Shown here: positions 32,884-41,236 of the stretch, piece by piece
Layout: every line of letters starts with the position of its first letter
Position numbering within the stretch: position 1 is the stretch's first letter
Assembly (NCBI GenBank): GCA_023229765.1
Contig: JALNYO010000008.1
Span: 1-64,000 of the forward strand
Source of the DNA: Syntrophales bacterium
GTDB taxonomy: Bacteria; Desulfobacterota; Syntrophia; Syntrophales; UBA5619
Direction of reading: 5' to 3'
Length of the DNA stretch: 64,000 nt
Made by a program: the position numbers and the translations under genes
Notes under the pieces: model-generated
Databases searched by the model: none
Seen by the model: only the letters and a program-made list of their open reading frames with translations
Told to the model about the DNA's origin: nothing

Positions 32884-34440
32884 TTATTTGTAGTTTGCCG
32901 CGAAATACCCGGCAAGCTTTGCGATCTCTTCCCGGGAGGTTTTCGCAAGCGGGCTTTTCTCTTGCAATTCCTCTTTGTTTTTCTCAAGTAAAGCAACTAT
33001 TTGCTGCGTCCTGCCACTGACCTCCCGGTCTGTTATCCCTTGTTCGTTGCGATAGATAATATGGGCGCTCCGAAACAGGGATGGTTCTATCCGCTTCGCC
33101 TTGTAATGCGTAAAATCAATGCTGCGCAGGTAGCTCACCAGCGCTTCCCGATCGGCGTCATCGAGATGATATTTTACCATTTTCCCCTTTTTGCCCAGGG
33201 TTTTGTCGGGATCCTTCAGCAGATTCCGCAAGAATTCCTGGTCTCTTTTCGTGCCGACCTTCCACAGATCGGGCGCATTTTTCATGCCCACCCCTTCGAT
33301 GCTGTGGCAGCTGTAGCAAACATTTTTTTCAAAAAGCGCCAGTCCGGCCAGCTCCTTGACGGCCAGCGGACGATCCGGGACAAAGAATTTACCAGGCAGA
33401 GGCGAGGAAACCTCGGCGATAAGCGTCAGGTACAGGATAAGAATGACGGCGCCAAAGCCAGTGGCAATGGCAAGCGGTCTCTTTGTGTAGGCGCGCTCCG
33501 GGTTCTTGTCGTAGAAGGGCAGAAAGAGCAGAACGGCGATCCCGAACAAAGGAAGAACCGTTAAGGCAATAACAATCGATTTACCCTCAAACATCTTCAG
33601 TATTTCATAGCCGAAGAGGATAAACCACTCCGGTTTGGGGACGGAATTGATCGGCGCCAGCGGTTGCGCCGCGGGGTCTGCCGGAACGCCGACATAGCGG
33701 GCCAGCATAAACAAGGCCGCCATCATCAGCAAAGAGGCGATCGCGTCCTTGGCGAGCTGGTAGGGGAAAAATGGCTGCGTGCCGACCTCGATCCCTTCGC
33801 GGGGGGGAGGTCCCTTCTCGCCGTGGATCTGAATGAGCGCCACATGGTTGGCGATAACGGCCAGAATCGCCATCGGCAGCAGAATCATGTGCAAGGAGCC
33901 GTAGCGGGTCAGCGTCAGGCCTCCGACCTGAATGCCTCCGACCATGTTGGCCAGCCAGCCGCCGATCAGCGGCAGGAATTCAAAAACCTTCGCAAGGATG
34001 GTGGCCGCCCAGTAAGAACGGTCGGACCACGGCAGGATATAGCCGGTGAGCGCCATCAGGGCGGTCAGAAAGAACAGGCCCAGGCCGGTTACCCAGATAA
34101 ACTGGTTCGGTTTTTTATATCCGCCGTGGAAAAAAGCCCGGAGCAGATGGATAAACACCGTCAACACCATGAAGTGGGAGGCCCAGTGGTGGACGCCCCT
34201 GATCAGCCAGCCCAGCGTCAGTTCATTCTGGATATGCTCCACGCTGCCGTATGCCTCCGCAAGCGTAGGAACGTAGTTGCCGGCCAGCAGGAACCCCGTT
34301 ATAACCTGGATGATGAAGAGAAAAAGGCTGAGAGAGCCCAGCGTGTACCACCAGCCAATATCCTTGGAGAGGGGTTTGTAAAAGAATTTCGTCTTCAGCA
34401 GTTCCCACGCCCCCATTTTGTTTCCCAGAGTCTGCTCCAT
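32884..34440 (-). CDS. Cytochrome b (b6-type spacing) fused to a c-type cytochrome domain
   Basis: A 518-residue membrane protein of a Rieske/cytochrome b complex. The haem ligands are His84 and His98, then His184 and His199. The 14 and 15 residue spacings match cytochrome b6 rather than mitochondrial cytochrome b. The quinone-site motif PEWF (270-273) replaces PEWY. The equivalent of the Cys that binds the extra haem of b6 is Thr (WWYTLGS), so that haem is not expected. After a final helix ending near 342, a periplasmic domain has the c-haem motif CYSCH at 375-379 and extends to the end. It starts with GGAGGAGG and lies one base after the SdhB-Rieske stop. Confidence 0.9.
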   Translation of the reverse strand: MEQTLGNKMGAWELLKTKFFYKPLSKDIGWWYTLGSLSLFLFIIQVITGFLLAGNYVPTLAEAYGSVEHIQNELTLGWLIRGVHHWASHFMVLTVFIHLLRAFFHGGYKKPNQFIWVTGLGLFFLTALMALTGYILPWSDRSYWAATILAKVFEFLPLIGGWLANMVGGIQVGGLTLTRYGSLHMILLPMAILAVIANHVALIQIHGEKGPPPREGIEVGTQPFFPYQLAKDAIASLLMMAALFMLARYVGVPADPAAQPLAPINSVPKPEWFILFGYEILKMFEGKSIVIALTVLPLFGIAVLLFLPFYDKNPERAYTKRPLAIATGFGAVILILYLTLIAEVSSPLPGKFFVPDRPLAVKELAGLALFEKNVCYSCHSIEGVGMKNAPDLWKVGTKRDQEFLRNLLKDPDKTLGKKGKMVKYHLDDADREALVSYLRSIDFTHYKAKRIEPSLFRSAHIIYRNEQGITDREVSGRTQQIVALLEKNKEELQEKSPLAKTSREEIAKLAGYFAANYK

Positions 34441-34441
34441 A

Positions 34442-35689
34442 TTATGCGCCCTCCTCCTGGAGATAGAGTATCCCCCCTTCGACCTTGACTTTCAGATGGG
34501 CCAGTGGTGTCGGGGGAGGTCCTAATGTGACTTTCCCTTCCTTATTGAAAGCGCCGCCGTGGCAGGGGCATAAAAACATGCGAATGGATTCGTCCCAGTA
34601 GCAGATGCAGCCGAGATGCGTGCAGGTGGGATCCATCGCGGAGAGGGCGCCTGCTTCATCTTTGACGAGATATGCCCTTTTCGGGTAGGAAACAAGCTTA
34701 CCCCGTTCCCATTTCTGTCTGTTGTAGGTTATTTCCAGCGGAATGTCCGGCTGCAAATTTGGCATCTCGCCCCACTTTATCCAGCCCGACTCCCAACCCC
34801 GCGCCGGTTTGCTGAACAGGGGCGGAAACATCAGCAGAAAGCCGGCGCCGATCGCCCCGGTCCCTCCCCAGAATGCTGTTTTCATGAAGTTTCTTCTTGC
34901 CGAAACGGCCTCCGGGAACGCCACCGGCAACGGCTTCGTCTCTTCATCTACCAACTCTTTTCGCTTGGGCGAGGTGAAACGATACTTGACCGCTGTCCTC
35001 TTCAGGTGGTGGATCGCCCCGGTCGGCGAGAGCTGTTTCGGGCAGGCCTCCATGCAGTTGAATTCGTCATGGCAGCGCCAGATCCCATGCTCGTCGGAGA
35101 GATTGACAATGCGCTCGCTGCCCAGCTTGTCTCTTGTATCCCGGAGTTTGCCGTCCGCGGCCAGCATGCCGAAAGGACCGGGAAATTTCTGATCCCATCC
35201 AGCCATAGTGCAGGCCGCGTAACAGGCGCCGCACATGATGCACTCCACGAGGCCGTCAACGCTCTTGCGGTCATCGGGAGACTGGTAAAATTCCTTTTCG
35301 GGCGGGATCTCTTTGGGAATCAGGAAAGGTTCGACAAGTGTGTATTTTTCGTAAAAATCGGTCATATCCACGACCAGATCCTTGATCAGCGGCAAATTGG
35401 CGAGGGGCTCGACCTTGATCCGGGGCGATTTTATGTTTTCGACGAGGGTGCGGCAGGCCAGGGCGAACTTGTCGTTGATCTTCATCCCGCACGACCCGCA
35501 AACCGCCGCCCGGCATGAGGAACGGTAGGAGAGGCCCCCATCGTAGTTTTCCAAAATGTAGTAGAGAGATTCCAGCACCGTCAGCCCTTTGACAACGGGA
35601 ACTTCATAGGTCTCATAATGAGGTTTTTTGTCTGCCTGAGGATCATAGCGCAGTATCTCAATAACCGCCTTTTCACCTATTTGAGCCAT
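34442..35689 (-). CDS. SdhB-Rieske fusion: succinate dehydrogenase Fe-S subunit joined to a Rieske protein
   Basis: Residues 1-245 are a full complex II iron-sulfur subunit: the [2Fe-2S] Cys are 59, 64, 67 and 79; the second domain has CIMCGACYAAC (150-160) and WRCHDEFNCMEACP (Cys206, 212, 216) for the [4Fe-4S] and [3Fe-4S] centres. Without a stop it continues into SARRNFMK (263-270), a Tat-type motif, a hydrophobic segment (about 271-292) and a Rieske domain with CTHLGC (356-361) and CPCHGGAF (374-381). Ligands are Cys356, His358, Cys374 and His377. The model has SdhB in the cytoplasm and Rieske outside, joined by one helix. Possible internal starts near residues 254-256 could also release the Rieske part. 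The gene lies one base after sdhA. Confidence 0.92.
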   Translation of the reverse strand: MAQIGEKAVIEILRYDPQADKKPHYETYEVPVVKGLTVLESLYYILENYDGGLSYRSSCRAAVCGSCGMKINDKFALACRTLVENIKSPRIKVEPLANLPLIKDLVVDMTDFYEKYTLVEPFLIPKEIPPEKEFYQSPDDRKSVDGLVECIMCGACYAACTMAGWDQKFPGPFGMLAADGKLRDTRDKLGSERIVNLSDEHGIWRCHDEFNCMEACPKQLSPTGAIHHLKRTAVKYRFTSPKRKELVDEETKPLPVAFPEAVSARRNFMKTAFWGGTGAIGAGFLLMFPPLFSKPARGWESGWIKWGEMPNLQPDIPLEITYNRQKWERGKLVSYPKRAYLVKDEAGALSAMDPTCTHLGCICYWDESIRMFLCPCHGGAFNKEGKVTLGPPPTPLAHLKVKVEGGILYLQEEGA

Positions 35690-35690
35690 C

Positions 35691-37403
35691 TTAATATTTC
35701 CTTTCTTCCGGTTGCCATTTCGTTATGGTGACAGGTTTATAGGAAAGCTCCGGGCCGTCTTCCGTAAATCTGGCGATGGTGTGTTTCTGCCAATTTGCAT
35801 CATCGCGGTTCGGAAAATCCGTTCGGGAGTGAGCTCCCCGACTTTCTTCCCGGGCAAGGGCGCCGAGCGTGATCACCTCCGCGAGGTCTATGCCGGCAGC
35901 AATCTCCAGGGTCCATGTCCGATCAAAATTGAAGACGCTGCCCTTGGCGGCGGAGCGGATATTGCGGAACCGCTTCTTGACCGCCCTAATCTCCTGCAGG
36001 GCAGACTCCAAATCAGCCTTATTTCTGAAGATCTGTACCTTGTTGTCAACGATGTCATGCACCTCGTCCCTGATTTTGTAGGGATCTTCCGAACCGCCGC
36101 GATTGTAAAGCTCCTCCAGTTCCTTTTCCTTCTTCCGGAGCGCCTCTTTAACTAAGCTGTCATCCTTGGGCGCCCCCTTGCCCTGGATCGCCAGGGAGGC
36201 GTTGCGACCGGCGATTTCTCCAAAAACAATGGTTTCGAGCAGGGAGTTGCCGCCGAGACGATTGGCCCCATGAACGCTGACACAGGCGCATTCCCCCGCC
36301 GCGTAGAACCCCTCCACCTCCGTCTTGCAGGTGTGGTCGCAATCGATCCCGCCCATCGAATAATGCTGGGCGGGGCGGATGGGGATCGGCTCCGTGACCG
36401 GGTCAATTCCCAGAAAATCCACGCAGATGGCCTTTATTCCCGGGAGCCTCTCGTCGATTTTCGCCCGGCCGAGGTGCCGAATATCGAGATAGACATATTT
36501 TTCGCCATTGATGCCGCGCCCAGCGATCAGCTCGGTTTCTATGGAACGGGAAACCATATCCCGCGGCGCCAGTTCAATCGCCTTCGGGGCATAGCGCTTC
36601 ATGAAACGCTCCCCGTCATTATTGATCAGATACCCCCCCTCGCCCCGGGCGCCTTCGGTCATCAGGATATGTTTGCCGGTAATGCAGGTGGGATGAAACT
36701 GAACGAATTCCATGTCCTTGATTGGTACTCCCGCCCAGTATGGCATCGTTACGCCCAGGGCGGTGGAGCTGTAGGAATTGGTGGTGCGCCCATAAACCCG
36801 GCCCGATCCCCCGGTTCCAAAAATCACCGCATGGCCAAGAAACGCCTCCAACTTGCCGGTACGCATGTTGAAAGCGGTCAAACCGTGGCAGACGTTATCT
36901 TCGATGATCAAGCCGACGGCATAGTACTCGTCGTAGAGCTGCACCCTGTCTTTGAGGGTCAGATATTTCTGGTAAACGGCGTGCAGCAGAAAGTGGCCGG
37001 TTCTGTCGGCCCCATAGCATGTTCTGGGGAAAGCCGCCCCGCCGAAAGGCCGCTGGGCGATGGAGCCATCGGCAAAGCGGGAAAAGGGAACGCCCCAGTG
37101 GTCCATCTCGCGGACCGTCTTCGGGGCCTGTTCGGTCATGATCAGAATCGCGTCCTGATCGCCGAGGAAATCCCCTCCTTTGGCTGTATCATAGCCGTGA
37201 CGTTCGGGGCTGTCGTCCTTTCCATCCGGATGATTGCACATGGCGGCATTGATTCCTCCCTGCGCCTCTCCGGAATGGGAACGGATGGGGTAAATCTTGG
37301 ATATCCAGCCGACATCCACTCCCCTGAGGGCCGCCTCGTCAACTGCCCTCGTTCCCGCCAACCCTCCTCCGACAACAATCAACTCGTGGGCATGAACATC
37401 CAT
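35691..37403 (-). CDS. sdhA: Succinate dehydrogenase/fumarate reductase flavoprotein subunit
   Basis: The 570-residue catalytic subunit oxidises succinate to fumarate with covalently bound FAD, or runs in reverse. The dinucleotide fold is LIVVGGGLAGTRAVDEA; RSHSGEAQGGINAA carries the His that binds FAD; QFHPTCI, TEGARGEGGYLIN and the active-site Arg/His region MVSRSIETE follow; CVSVHGANRLGGNSLLE closes the FAD domain. The C-terminal helical part includes HSRTDFPNRDD. The ATG at 37403 follows GGAGGA. It is the first gene of sdhA, sdhB-Rieske, cytochrome b/c and anchor, and comes after sucD on the same strand. Confidence 0.93.
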   Translation of the reverse strand: MDVHAHELIVVGGGLAGTRAVDEAALRGVDVGWISKIYPIRSHSGEAQGGINAAMCNHPDGKDDSPERHGYDTAKGGDFLGDQDAILIMTEQAPKTVREMDHWGVPFSRFADGSIAQRPFGGAAFPRTCYGADRTGHFLLHAVYQKYLTLKDRVQLYDEYYAVGLIIEDNVCHGLTAFNMRTGKLEAFLGHAVIFGTGGSGRVYGRTTNSYSSTALGVTMPYWAGVPIKDMEFVQFHPTCITGKHILMTEGARGEGGYLINNDGERFMKRYAPKAIELAPRDMVSRSIETELIAGRGINGEKYVYLDIRHLGRAKIDERLPGIKAICVDFLGIDPVTEPIPIRPAQHYSMGGIDCDHTCKTEVEGFYAAGECACVSVHGANRLGGNSLLETIVFGEIAGRNASLAIQGKGAPKDDSLVKEALRKKEKELEELYNRGGSEDPYKIRDEVHDIVDNKVQIFRNKADLESALQEIRAVKKRFRNIRSAAKGSVFNFDRTWTLEIAAGIDLAEVITLGALAREESRGAHSRTDFPNRDDANWQKHTIARFTEDGPELSYKPVTITKWQPEERKY

Positions 37404-37449
37404 CAATGGTTCCTCCCTCAGTATTTTTCCAGTCTGTTGTGTTTGCGGT

Positions 37450-38376
37450 CTAAAGCTTCTTTTCCCTTTTTGTCAAGGGAAAAACGGAGTCTGACATTGC
37501 TATTTTTTTTTTGAGAATTTCCGCCATCCGCTGACCCAGCTCGGCGGGATTTTTCTCCACGATAACGCCGGCATTTTCGAGGGCCTTGAATTTATCGGCG
37601 GCTGTTCCTTTTCCGCCGGAGATGATCGCCCCGGCATGCCCCATCCGCCGTCCCGGCGGGGCGGTTCTGCCGGCAATAAAGGAGACGACCGGTTTTTTCA
37701 CCTGCGAGATGATGAACTCCGCCGCCTCTTCTTCCGCCGTGCCGCCGATCTCGCCAATCATGACAATAGCCTCTGTCTGCGGATCATGTTCGAACAGGTA
37801 CAGGATGTCCGTAAAGCCTGAGCCGACAATCGGGTCTCCGCCTATTCCTACCGAGGTTGACTGGCCTATTCCCAGATTCGTCAACTGCCAGATCACCTCG
37901 TAGGTGAGGGTGCCGCTGCGCGAGACAACTCCGACGTTTCCCTGTTTATGGATAAAGTTCGGCATGAAGCCGACCTTTCCTACTCCCGGGGTTGTGATTC
38001 CCGGGCAGTTCGGGCCGATCATTCTGGCCCTGGACCCCTTCAGCGCCTGTTTTACGCGAACCATCTCGAGGACGGGAATTCCCTCCGTCATGCAGACTAT
38101 AAGCTCAATGCCCGCTTCAATAGCCTCGAAGACGGCATCCGGGGTAAAGGCCGCCGGCGTGTAGATCGCGGAAACATTGGCCCCATGCCTTTTAACGGCA
38201 TCCGCCACGCACTCATAAACGGGGATGCCGTCCAATTCTGCACCCCCTTTGCCCGGAGTAACGCCGGCAACAATCCTTGTTCCCATCTTCACCGCTTCCC
38301 GGGTGTGAAAGCTCCCTTCGGAGCCGGTGATCCCCTGAATTACAATCCGTGACTCTTCATCCAGCAATATGGCCAT
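37450..38376 (-). CDS. sucD: Succinyl-CoA synthetase, alpha subunit
   Basis: A 308-residue protein that, with SucC, interconverts succinyl-CoA and succinate with formation of ATP or GTP. Features are the CoA-binding GITGSEGSFHTREAVKMGT at the start, MIGPNCPGITTPG, GVVSRSGTLTYE, and the phosphohistidine site RMGHAGAIISGGKGTA. It follows sucC by 79 bases and precedes sdhA by 46 bases. The last residues (about MSDSVFPLTKREKKL) extend slightly past the usual ending. Together with Kor and Sdh neighbours it forms a contiguous piece of the citric acid cycle. Confidence 0.93.
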   Translation of the reverse strand: MAILLDEESRIVIQGITGSEGSFHTREAVKMGTRIVAGVTPGKGGAELDGIPVYECVADAVKRHGANVSAIYTPAAFTPDAVFEAIEAGIELIVCMTEGIPVLEMVRVKQALKGSRARMIGPNCPGITTPGVGKVGFMPNFIHKQGNVGVVSRSGTLTYEVIWQLTNLGIGQSTSVGIGGDPIVGSGFTDILYLFEHDPQTEAIVMIGEIGGTAEEEAAEFIISQVKKPVVSFIAGRTAPPGRRMGHAGAIISGGKGTAADKFKALENAGVIVEKNPAELGQRMAEILKKKIAMSDSVFPLTKREKKL

Positions 38377-38455
38377 AGGAAATTCTCTCCTCGACGTCTT
38401 TCATTTTTTAATCAAAGTCCGCCTTTTTACGAAGGCGACACTTGGTTAGGCAAGC

Positions 38456-39619
38456 TTACGGCACCAGAGCGACAGCCTGCTGGGCCGCCTCGTAAAGACC
38501 CTCCGCCACCGTGAACCGGAGCCCCGATTCATTGAGCATCTTTCTGCCTTCGGCAACATTCGTCCCCTGGAGCCTCACCACCAGCGGCAGCTTAATCTCG
38601 ATATTGCGAGCGGCCTGGATCAGCCCGGCGGAAACCCTGTCGCACCGAAGAATGCCGCCAAAGATGTTTACGAGGATGCACTTTACATGGGGATCGGCGG
38701 TCAGGATTTTGAAAGCTTTTTCAATTTGTTCCGGCGATGCGCCACCGCCGACATCGAGGAAGTTGGCCGGTTCCCCGCCCGCCATCTTGATCATGTCCAT
38801 CGTCGTCATCGCAAGCCCCGCCCCATTGACCATGCAGCCGACGTTCCCCTCTAATTTTATATAGTTTACTGAGGCATTTTTTGCCGCTACCTCCAGGGGG
38901 GCCTCTTCGTCCTGATCCCGCAGCCCCTTTATTTCCGGATGGCGGTAGAGTCCGTCATCGTCGAAATCAAGCTTGGCATCGAGGGCGAGCAGTCGGCCGT
39001 CTGCGGTAATTGCCAGCGGGTTTATCTCTAAAAGGGAACAATCCTTGTCCAAAAACAACCGGTAGAGGTTGCGGACAATCTCGGCAAATGTTTGGCGCTG
39101 TTCGGCGTTTAAATGAAGAGCAGCGGCCAGTTTTCGCGCCTGGAAGGGGCTGAATCCCACAACCGGGTGGATTGCGCAGGAAACGATCTTCTCGGGAGAT
39201 TCGGCAGCCACCTTTTCTATCTCCATGCCGCCCGCTTCCGACGCCATCAAGACAACGCATTCCCTTTTTTGCGATCGATCCACCAAAAGGCTCAGGTATA
39301 ATTCCCTTTGCACCTCCGACGCCTCCTCCACCAGCACGCGGCGCACCTTCTTCCCTTCTGGGCCGGTCTGATGGGTGACAAGCTGCATCCCGATGATCTT
39401 TTCGGAGACGGCAAACGCCTCTTCCGGTGAAGCAGCGGGCTTGACCCCTCCCCCCTTGCCCCTCCCCCCGGAGTGAATCTGCGCCTTTATTACGACTTTT
39501 CCCGATAATTCCCCAGCCGCGCGGCGCGCCTCCTCCGGGGTGGCAGCCGATCCTCCGCGGGAAACGGGAATCCCGTATTCCCGAAGGAGTTCCTTTGCCT
39601 GATACTCGTGGATCTTCAT
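38456..39619 (-). CDS. sucC: Succinyl-CoA synthetase, beta subunit
   Basis: A 387-residue ATP-grasp protein. MKIHEYQAKELLREYGIPVSRG is the standard start, QIHSGGRGKGGGVK carries the nucleotide-binding region, LEINPLAITADGRLLALDAK the metal-binding acids, and the CoA-site block VNGAGLAMTTMDMIK with GGGASPEQIEKAFK follows, ending with GTNVAEGRKMLNESG. It pairs with SucD and lies upstream of it. The 267-base gap before korC is the main break in this long minus-strand cluster, so a promoter for the suc-sdh part may lie there, although none was convincing. Confidence 0.93.
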   Translation of the reverse strand: MKIHEYQAKELLREYGIPVSRGGSAATPEEARRAAGELSGKVVIKAQIHSGGRGKGGGVKPAASPEEAFAVSEKIIGMQLVTHQTGPEGKKVRRVLVEEASEVQRELYLSLLVDRSQKRECVVLMASEAGGMEIEKVAAESPEKIVSCAIHPVVGFSPFQARKLAAALHLNAEQRQTFAEIVRNLYRLFLDKDCSLLEINPLAITADGRLLALDAKLDFDDDGLYRHPEIKGLRDQDEEAPLEVAAKNASVNYIKLEGNVGCMVNGAGLAMTTMDMIKMAGGEPANFLDVGGGASPEQIEKAFKILTADPHVKCILVNIFGGILRCDRVSAGLIQAARNIEIKLPLVVRLQGTNVAEGRKMLNESGLRFTVAEGLYEAAQQAVALVP

Positions 39620-39886
39620 CTATGTGCCTCCAGGGATTATATATTCATGTTTGGCATCGCAAAAACCGGGCATGAGGATTCATTGCCATATTTTTTCTAT
39701 GATGGCCTCGTCCCGACTCGCAAAGAGCCCGCTTAAAAAACAGGCCGTTTTACGGGCAAGAAATCTGAATAATGAAACTTAGTGTTTTGTAAAACAGAAG
39801 AAGAAAGCATCCGTGATTATCTATACTTCCCCAAATATCACCGCCATTTAAGGCCTTGTCTGTTTTAACCCCTGCGCAGTATTCGC
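39620..39886. other. Gap between sucC and the 2-oxoacid:ferredoxin oxidoreductase genes
   Basis: No coding frame, RNA gene or clear promoter was found in these 267 bases. A TATAAT on the minus strand near 39638 is too close to the sucC ribosome site to be useful. The region is AT-rich and may hold a promoter that was not recognised. Confidence 0.4.
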
Positions 39887-40429
39887 TTACCGGAATTCCT
39901 CGCCGAGTTTAAGTCCAAGATCCAAGGCCTGCTGATTCATCGCAAGGAACCCTGGCGGTATCTGTTTTTCCAGCACCTTTATGATGGATTCAGGACGCAC
40001 CAGGCGCGTAAGCCCGATCAACGTGCCGAGCATAAATATGTTAAATACGATGGGTTTGCCGATCTTTTCCATAACCGTATCGTACATGGGCAGATTAAGC
40101 TGCCGCGCCTCCACCTTCTTCTCCGTTTTTACGTAGCGGGCGTCGGTAAGAAGCAGCCCCCCTGGACGGATTATCGATGAGAAACCGGCGTAAGCCTGCT
40201 GGGTCAGACAAACCAGAACATTGGGTTGGGTCACCTTCGGAAAGTAGATCGGCGAATCGGCGATGATGACGTCGGAGCGGGTGGCGCCTCCCCGCGCTTC
40301 CGGGCCGTAAGATTGAGCCTGCACCGCAATCAGGTTTTCATATAGCACGGCAGCCTCCGCCAGAATAATCGCCGCGGTGATCACCCCCTGCCCGCCGGAA
40401 CCGGAAAAAACCATTCTGCATCGTTCCAT
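39887..40429 (-). CDS. korC: 2-oxoacid:ferredoxin oxidoreductase, gamma subunit
   Basis: A 180-residue protein matching the gamma subunit of 2-oxoglutarate or branched-chain 2-oxoacid:ferredoxin oxidoreductases. The start MVFSGSGGQGVITAAIILAEAA is the family signature, followed by QSYGPEARGGATRSDVIIAD and PNVLVCLTQQAY. It completes the four-part enzyme encoded by korD, korA, korB and korC, in that order. The 2-oxoglutarate assignment rests on the succinyl-CoA synthetase genes that follow; related enzymes act on pyruvate-like acids. The start lies two bases after the beta subunit stop. Confidence 0.85.
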   Translation of the reverse strand: MERCRMVFSGSGGQGVITAAIILAEAAVLYENLIAVQAQSYGPEARGGATRSDVIIADSPIYFPKVTQPNVLVCLTQQAYAGFSSIIRPGGLLLTDARYVKTEKKVEARQLNLPMYDTVMEKIGKPIVFNIFMLGTLIGLTRLVRPESIIKVLEKQIPPGFLAMNQQALDLGLKLGEEFR

Positions 40430-40431
40430 AA

Positions 40432-41235
40432 TTACTTGCCCTTTGTCGCCCGTTCGATGATGTTGTGATATTCATCACAGTACTCCGGCGCCTCTCTGTT
40501 GACGAAAATCCCCCGTTCGATCAGCGAGGAATCCGCCAGCTTTGCCTGGGAACCGATGGGGGTCGTGCGTGTTTTGAACCTCTCCATCATCTCAGAGGCG
40601 CTGCCCTCTTTGTTCTTTCTGCCAAAGTACGTGGGACATTGACTCATGACTTCAACGACCGAGAATCCCCTGTGGAGAATTGCCGCTTCCAGCGCATCAG
40701 TCAATTGCTTTATATGGTAGGTTGTGGAACGGGCCACAAAGGACGCCCCGGACGCAACGGCCATGGCAACGACATCGAAATCCGGATCGATGTTCATGTA
40801 GGGGGCGGTTGTCGCGTAGGTGCCGTATCCGGACAGAGGCGAGTACTGGCCGCCGGTCATTCCGTAAACACGGTTGTTCATGACGATAGCCGTCATGTCG
40901 ATGTTTCTGCGACAGGCATGGATGAAATGATTGCCCCCGATGGAGAGGGCATCCCCATCTCCCATCGGCACCAGCAGCGTCAGCTCCGGACGGCTCATCT
41001 TTACGCCGGCGGCAAACGCCAGCGCCCGGCCATGGATTGTGTGCAGCGTATGAAAATCGAGATATCCCGAGATGCGCGAGGAACAGCCGATTCCCGATAC
41101 CATCACGATGTCGTTTTTTTTGAGTCCAATATTCTCAACGGCATGAAGCAGGCCGTTCAAGATGATTCCATGCCCGCATCCCGGACACCAGAGGTGGGGG
41201 AAGAACCGTTCGCGGATGTACTCCCTTGTGCCCAT
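40432..41235 (-). CDS. korB: 2-oxoacid:ferredoxin oxidoreductase, beta (TPP) subunit
   Basis: A 267-residue thiamine diphosphate-binding subunit. WCPGCGHGIILNGLL near the start and the TPP/Mg motif GDGDALSIGGNHFIHACRR, followed by MNNRVYGMTGGQYSPLS, are diagnostic. It decarboxylates the 2-oxoacid and passes electrons to the ferredoxin-type subunit. It starts one base after the alpha stop. In this context the likely reaction is 2-oxoglutarate plus CoA to succinyl-CoA, CO2 and reduced ferredoxin. The reverse, reductive direction is also possible in anaerobes. Confidence 0.88.
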   Translation of the reverse strand: MGTREYIRERFFPHLWCPGCGHGIILNGLLHAVENIGLKKNDIVMVSGIGCSSRISGYLDFHTLHTIHGRALAFAAGVKMSRPELTLLVPMGDGDALSIGGNHFIHACRRNIDMTAIVMNNRVYGMTGGQYSPLSGYGTYATTAPYMNIDPDFDVVAMAVASGASFVARSTTYHIKQLTDALEAAILHRGFSVVEVMSQCPTYFGRKNKEGSASEMMERFKTRTTPIGSQAKLADSSLIERGIFVNREAPEYCDEYHNIIERATKGK

Positions 41236-41236
41236 G

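Noticed and set aside
33664..34488. Plus-strand frame of 274 codons
   Set aside because: Antisense of the cytochrome b/c gene, with low-complexity Gln/Arg-rich sequence.
36270..37514. Long plus-strand frame of 414 codons
   Set aside because: It is the antisense reading of sdhA, whose full family pattern and ribosome site are on the minus strand.
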